64,000 nucleotides of DNA from Mesostigma viride. Lineage: Eukaryota > Streptophyta > Mesostigmatophyceae > Mesostigmatales > Mesostigmataceae. Where the stretch lies: positions 5,001,228-5,065,227 of the forward strand of contig RPFO01000050.1 of the NCBI GenBank assembly GCA_009746045.1, read 5' to 3'. Below, piece after piece: positions 58,501 to 64,000 of the stretch (position 1 is the first letter of the stretch; the number at the start of each line of letters is the position of its first letter). The translations under genes were made by a program, and so were the position numbers. The notes below the pieces were generated by a model. That model was given only the letters and a program-made list of their open reading frames with translations, searched no databases and was not told the origin of the DNA.

Positions 58501-59861
58501 TGTAGCACATATTCCATGATGGGTGGTGGAGTGGAGAGAGCCGCGTAATCGGACTATCCTACTAACGCTAATCTATCTAGTCTAGAAAAATCATAACTAC
58601 CCTACTCATCAAAACGCCTCCTCTTGGGGGGAGGTGGCTTGCCCACATGATCGGGCGTGTGAGCCTTGACAATCTTCTGCCACGGCGTCTTGCTCAGCAT
58701 GGCAGTCCAAAGAAGGGAGAGAGAGTGGATGCGGTGTTCAAACGGGGCTCGGACCAGTAGGTCATCGAGCAACATCTGGACGTAGTTCGTGACATGTTTC
58801 CCTACCCTTTTGGGAATGCCCTTGGGGCCAGGCCAGGTCAGAATGTGCCGCCCTGGCTGGCCAAGCCGCTGGGGGCCGGCCAGACCAAGGGCGGTGCATG
58901 TCTACCTGGCTGGTGCGAGCAAGATGTCCTACGAATCCTATCCTACGCTGTCTAATCTCGTCCGAAATGCGTGGCATGCATGCCCTAGTACAAAGATTCT
59001 AAAGACCTATGCGTGGAGAACCCTACATTCAGGGCCTGACGGAGCATCATGGTTACCGTGCCGTTGAGCCTCGCTGCCAGTGTGGGTGTGAGTGTCCACG
59101 CCTCGGCGCCATACGTGAGCACCGTGAGGACGATTGGGACCTTTGAAGAGCATGCGCTTGCGGTGCTCGCCCAGGCCCTTGGAGCGCCAGTAGGCGTTGA
59201 GCGAACGTAGCCTAGCCCAGGCCAGGCGGATGCGGGTGTCCACATCGTCGGCGGTGTCGGGGAGCCAGCTCCCTAACAGTTTGAAGCGATCTCGGAACGG
59301 GACCGTCGTCTCGTCGAGCAGGCGCGGCAGCGGCGGTGTACTGGAGGCCCCAATTACCATCGCCTCAGTTTTGACACTAATCTCCAACCCCACCGCCCTC
59401 GCCTCCAGGCCCAGACAGTCCAGCCAGGTCTGAATGTGCTCGGGGCGCGCGATGAGGGTGGTGTCATCCGCATAAGTCAGGTCGGCCAGGCGGTAGCCAG
59501 GTTTAACCCCGCCGTGCTCTTTCTCGTTAAGGATGTCCAAGCCTGGCTCGAACCCGAAGCAGTAAAGCGCGCACGTGCTCGGCGCATGACGTGATCCACG
59601 ACAATAATGAACAGGTATGGGGACAGGACACAACGTACCTTGCCACACCCCGTGGTGAAGGTGGAATGGTGGGGTGGTGCCTTCCGCAGTCCGCACTACT
59701 GCCTGTGAGCCCTCATACAGTCGCCAAATGGCAGCAATAAACGCTGGTAAAGGCTGCACCCGATCCAGAGCTAGGATCAGGCCCAAAGAGCCTCCCAGAG
59801 GACCGTGTCAAAGGCCTTGATATAGTCAACAAAAATGTCTACTCTATATGATAGTTATAAT
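58501..59861 (-). mobile_element. LINE reverse transcriptase fragment (ORF2), 5'-truncated and frameshifted
   Basis: The minus-strand frame 59786-59007 has RT motifs in order: HHGVWQGTLCP (motif B), LADLTYADDTTLIA (motif C, YADD), GLEISVKTEAMVIG (motif D), then the thumb-like DTRIRLAWARLRSLNAYWRS. Other frames continue with VLTYGAEAWTLTPT and, at 58980-58765, IRQRRIGFVGHLARTSQ. Fingers and endonuclease are missing. The 3' end is TGTAGCACATATTCC. The element is inactive. It is the best evidence for the autonomous family behind the smaller copies. Confidence 0.75.
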
Positions 59862-60369
59862 TGGATAATAATATACCCACTTAATTCAGTTACCCGGAAT
59901 TGCGCAACCCATTACTCATTCCCCATCTTAAATCTCGGCTCCGTCAGTTTGGTCTAACTAATCATTGGAAGCATTATAGCAGTATCTACCCACTTACCCG
60001 AAAAATTGCACAACCCACACCGACTGCCGATGTAAGTGAATGTGACAGGTGAAGGGGCTTATAGGGCGCATGTATGAAGTGAGACAACTATAGTGCCTGG
60101 ACCCATGGCGATCCAACGCCGTGGAAGGACTAGGGTAGTTGTCTAAGAGGAAAGACGTGAAGGCCGCGGGAGCCGCGTGGCTATCTCTAGGCAGACCTGC
60201 ATGTTGTTACGACTTACGCCGCGGACCTACACCGCGGACCTCTACTACCACGACCTATCAAGGAACCTCGTCTAACTCTACCTAAACTAGTGAGGCCGCC
60301 GGTTACTGAGGAGCTATAGTCTGTTGTGCGAAAGTCGGACGGGACGAGTCTGATCTCAATGCAATTACA

Positions 60370-60475
60370 TATGTATCAAGGAGACAACCAGCGCAGGCCA
60401 GAAACCGGGAGAATCCGGACCATGGTAGCTCGAGCCTGCCGTTATCTTGTCCGCGTGTTCGAGTCGTTCAGGATG
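60370..60475 (+). repeat. 115-bp interspersed repeat, copy 5
   Basis: Matches copies 2-3 with a few substitutions (AAACCGGG, CTTGTCCGCGTG). It ends at CAGGATG, lacking the last ~10 bases. Confidence 0.85.
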
Positions 60476-61026
60476 TATAACTATTTAATATGCCATCAAC
60501 CAGTTATGCCGACGTGACCAATTCAATTCAGGATTACGAAGGAAACACCTAACCAGCCATGACCCAAGCTAATATGTGTTGCTTTCCATAATGGTACACA
60601 CGCCGAGCGAGTCCCAACACGAGGGGTAGAACATGCATAAATGACCACCAACGGTCAAGCATGCTCGGGCCGAGATGGCCCTCGCACACAGAAACCGCGC
60701 TGGTCCACCACTACTACGTCTACACGAAGGATAAGGACCACTAATAAATTAAGCACGCAGCGTGGCGCAGATGCACCGATGCACCGAACTACAGTATATA
60801 CCACACGATTGCCACGTCCATCAAAGGCCGAAGTATACACCGGCCAAAGATACTAACTACTCGTAGGCATAGGAAGGCTCACGGTCATAACCACAGACCA
60901 TACCGACTAGCTGAGGCCACTGAAACGTAAGCCCTACATTTACGGCCGTAACTACAGCAGGTTGTTACGCGACGTAACACATGTATAGGGAGACAGAGGG
61001 TAACAAGAAAGGTTGATAGGGAAAAC

Positions 61027-61029
61027 ACA

Positions 61030-61072
<43 letters not shown>
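61027..61072. repeat. (CA)n microsatellite
   Basis: Almost uninterrupted CA dinucleotides. Confidence 0.9.
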
Positions 61073-61073
<1 letters not shown>

Positions 61074-63202
61074 ACAGTTAGTTAGTATGTGACAATTAGT
61101 ATATGACTACCTTCATTTAGGATTTGCCGATACTCATTCATATTCTCCATCTTACATCTCTGGCGGTCTATCATTTGATTATAATAAATATACCCACGTA
61201 CCCGAAATTGCGCAACCCACAAATGCAATGAACTGGAAGTTACACTGGCTTCCCAGCATCAGCCAACTCACCTTAGTATTTTCCGGCGGGGAAATGGGTG
61301 TTATTTACTACTCATCCATTAACTCGACTGTTAACCGAGGGATGCAAAACAGGGGGCCAGAAGCCACTGAGGTTACGGCACCTAATTAGTGGGTTGCCCG
61401 CATAAGGTGCGCCCAGCGACCATGGAGCAGCCTTATAGTGTACATGACCGACTGAAGATATACAATATTCTGATCATGACCGACTGAAGATATACAATAT
61501 CATCGTCCGGCATGAATCATGACTCGTACTAAAGACCATATTCAGTTCATGATCCCCATGTCAGAATGCATCAAAGATTTCCAATGCCGGGGCTCACTTG
61601 GGACATCATCATCAGTCATCATCATTCAGTTGTTCAGTTAGGGCATGGGTCCCTGCATATTACGTCCGGCTTTGTCGGTGTTGTTCCGTCGCCAGGAGCC
61701 AATCATGATACCGACGCATGCATGGCCATGCAGGTTCCATGAGGATCGTATAAACCGGTGGACCACGCCACCTCTAGAGTACACGTCGCGTAGTTTGAAG
61801 CCGGACAGTCTCATGGCGTACTTGCCAAATGCTCATGTGGAGCATCGTCGTACGACGAAAGCCATACCCAGGCCATCTGGTTGGCTAACTGTGAGGCTCG
61901 CTTCCCGTGTCCCAGCTACCGAAGACGACCATAATAGTAGAGGCATATAGTTGTCTCACTTCATAGTAGAGACGGTGTCAGACGGTGGTGTAATAGCCAT
62001 CCACCGACTTTGCCCATATACCCAGTAGTAACCATTGCATGCCATATAGCCCTGCGAGCTGGCATTCCTGGAATCCGGCGGTGCTCATTTGTTTCATCTG
62101 GGAAGCGGTACGTGCATAGGCAGGCACGTCGCTGCGTGGGAGTACCGATGGTGCAGTTCATTGACGTACCCCCGGATGGCGCCTGGTGCATTAGCATCCG
62201 GGTCATGTTGGACGTCGGTGGCCCGTTTGTCGCCGACCAGGCCGGGTGATCCACTGCCAAGGTAATCTTAATCTCGTTGATATCCAGGTGTAAGGCCGCG
62301 GGCCATTGGGGTGCCATAATAGTAGGCGACCCGGGTGCATCTTGTGATGTAAATATGCTGGAGAACTAGCCGGTATGTATCCCCAATCTGCCGCGTACTA
62401 GTCGAAGAGGCATTTCGTCATTGGGGTGCCGCCCGTTGTAAGGACCCACCCAAACTCGAGCGGGTCCAGAGAGAGCTTGTCATCAAGGCGCCCCTTAATT
62501 AGCAACCAACATGCCAACCATGTGATGTCCCGTATCGGCTGTGGTGGGGTCTAGGGGTCAACTACATGCATCAGCCTGTGGTAGTGACCACGGACCACTC
62601 GAACGATCGGTGACATTCAGTTGGTGTGCTGGAACGCAGGTGTAGGACGACAATCAGTCGGCTGCCCAGCAATCCTTGGCCGCCGGGTGTCTCCTCTAGT
62701 AGATGTATGGTAATGCCCGTCGGCGCGACCGCAACGATGTGCACAACCCTTATGACAGTGTAGACGTGTTGTTGTCAGGGTAGTAGCTCACCCACTCCCT
62801 GAACTTTGCAGGGGGTTGCGCGGTGTTGTCATGAGCGCGGGAGGGACGTGTGCCATCCTGCTGGGATTGCCTGCCGGAGAAGGTTGTCCCATGCAGGCCG
62901 GCTGGTCGGCTGGGCATGTTTGCAATTAATCCATGCGCGCATCTCCGGTCGTATATGCAAGGGGGCGATCGATATCGGTCGCCGACAGCCACGTACCAAT
63001 CTAAGACTCACGTATTATCGGTGGGGTGGCGCCGTCAATAAGCCCTCATTAGGATTGTGGCCGCTTAAAACACCAAACACATTGTGATCACTGTCTGTCG
63101 CGTAACAGATCGTTGAAGTATAGCGCCGGCCGGTTGTCGTGCCCGGCTTTTCCCGCGTGGTGGGGCGAGATAGCCTGCATGTCCGGTTTTAGGATCTCAT
63201 AT

Positions 63203-63558
63203 CACTAGGAACTCAGGGGTGGTAAAAGTGGTAAAAGTGGTAAAAGTGGCAAAAGTGGTAAAAGTGGTAAAAGTGGTAAAAGTGGTAAAAGTGGTAAAAG
63301 TGGGTGGTAAAAGTGGGTGGTAAAAGTGGGTGGTAAAAGTGGGTGGTAAAAGTGGGAAAAACAACGTGGTAAAAGTGGTAAAAACGTTGTTTTTACCACT
63401 TTTACCACCCACTTTTACCACTTTTACCAGTTGTTTTTACCATGCACTTTTACCACCCACTTTTACCACTTTTACCACTTTTACCATGCACTTTTACCAC
63501 TTTTACCACTTTTACCATGCACTTTAACCACTTTTTTACCACCCCCGAGTTCCTAGTG
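63203..63558. mobile_element. CACTA-like fold-back element made of GGTAAAAGT repeats
   Basis: The termini are CACTAGGAACTC and its inverse GAGTTCCTAGTG, extending almost without mismatch into the body. The left half is an array of GGTAAAAGT units, and the right half is the same array in inverse. The turn is at AAAACGTTGTTTT near 63384. The whole 356 bp could fold into one long hairpin. CACTA ends suggest an En/Spm-type origin, but no 3-bp target duplication is visible. Confidence 0.7.
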
Positions 63559-63596
63559 ATGTAGCTTTCCACATATGCGCATGCCCAATTATTACC

Positions 63597-63680
63597 ATGG
63601 TACATGCAGGCCTTTGTGGTATAGGCCAGCCAGGGCGACACATTCTGACCTGGCCTGGAGTTAAACTTCTTCGCACACAC
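63597..63680 (+). mobile_element. Short LINE ORF2 fragment
   Basis: The plus strand reads GQPGRHILTWPGVK, the same text as in the ORF2 C-termini at 48.0 and 58.8 kb. Only this piece remains. Confidence 0.5.
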
Positions 63681-64000
63681 ACGCAATGTGAAGGATATGG
63701 TTGCAATGCAGCAATGTGTGAATATGGTTGGAAACGGAGCTTTGTTAAATCGGATAATGTTTACAGCGCTCACACACTTGAGGCTTGTACACGCGCTTGC
63801 CAAGTCAAGGCACAACACGTGAGGCGGGCTCGCAAGAGATGCCCATTTGGCACTGGCCTATTGTTTATATACTTGTGCACTGTGCTTGCTAGTCCTGAGC
63901 AGCCTAGGAGGCCTGCTCAGTAATAACACCCCCGGTACAGTATTCACTACCTGTACAGCGCCCAACTCCTATACAGTAGGTCTGCCATACAGGCACAGTG
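63681..64000. other. Unassigned end of window
   Basis: No coding signal is seen. Confidence 0.35.

Larger units (their letters stand above)
59862..63202. other. Non-coding region with short repeats
   Basis: No credible gene. Text of the form ACCCGAAATTGCGCAACCCA occurs three times (59872-59913, 59985-60017, 61192-61221), and TTCATTTAGGATTT near GATACTCATT recurs at 57900 and 61112. A (CA)n run lies at 61027-61072. A duplicated ACCGACTGAAGATATACAATA occurs near 61447 and 61479. Confidence 0.45.

Noticed and set aside
1..64000. CRISPR arrays, rRNA or tRNA genes
   Set aside because: Tandem repeats here have no regular spacers, and I found no cloverleaf or rRNA core sequence on either strand.

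Overview
The window looks like nuclear DNA of a flagellated microalga, most likely a green alga, that carries a block of giant-virus (NCLDV) genes. Two multi-kilobase host genes support this. One is a five-exon glycosyltransferase (about 5.2-13.0 kb, + strand) with GT-AG introns whose phases join correctly. The other is an uninterrupted 1,596-residue leucine-rich-repeat/kelch/transglutaminase-like protein (49.1-53.9 kb, - strand) that matches the axonemal nexin-dynein regulatory complex subunit DRC7 (FAP50/CCDC135). The fourth glycosyltransferase intron holds a broken mitochondrial nad2 copy (NUMT) in which two in-frame UGA codons fall where UGA=Trp would keep the frame open.

Layout: 1-5 kb is non-coding with LINE 3' ends and a 767-bp hAT-type element with a perfect 8-bp target duplication. 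5.2-13.0 kb is the glycosyltransferase gene. 13.5-15.2 kb is a LINE-like unit with an intact ORF1. About 15.5-35.4 kb is a GC-rich, gene-dense viral segment. 35.8-48.5 kb is a nest of LINE fragments in at least two families plus a ~115-bp interspersed repeat. 49.1-53.9 kb is DRC7. 54.5-64 kb is repeat-rich, with a TIR-bounded unit, two fold-back elements and LINE reverse-transcriptase debris.

The viral segment encodes two NCLDV major capsid proteins, an A32-type packaging ATPase, a repeat-bearing surface-type protein, a JAMM metalloprotease, an OTU protease, a RING/TRAF zinc-finger protein, two HNH-type nucleases, a P-loop kinase-like protein, three paralogues sharing a short Cys/His motif, and several small NCLDV-like proteins. 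Genes are closely packed on both strands, and at least three have an ATATAC-containing TATA motif 10-14 nt before the ATG. Five genes appear frameshifted at homopolymer runs, so they are either decaying or affected by base-calling errors; the capsid and ATPase genes are intact.

The most unusual gene lies directly after the second capsid gene (22012-22782). It encodes a 256-residue protein with no histone fold but seven Arg-Lys-Ser motifs in histone-H3-tail contexts: one matches H3 residues 5-12 at 7 of 8 positions, and another matches the AARKS around H3K27. It is a candidate viral histone-tail mimic. Three AT-rich, hairpin-filled islands that coincide with abnormal ORF ends, and a set of three ubiquitin-system genes, are the other main points of interest.
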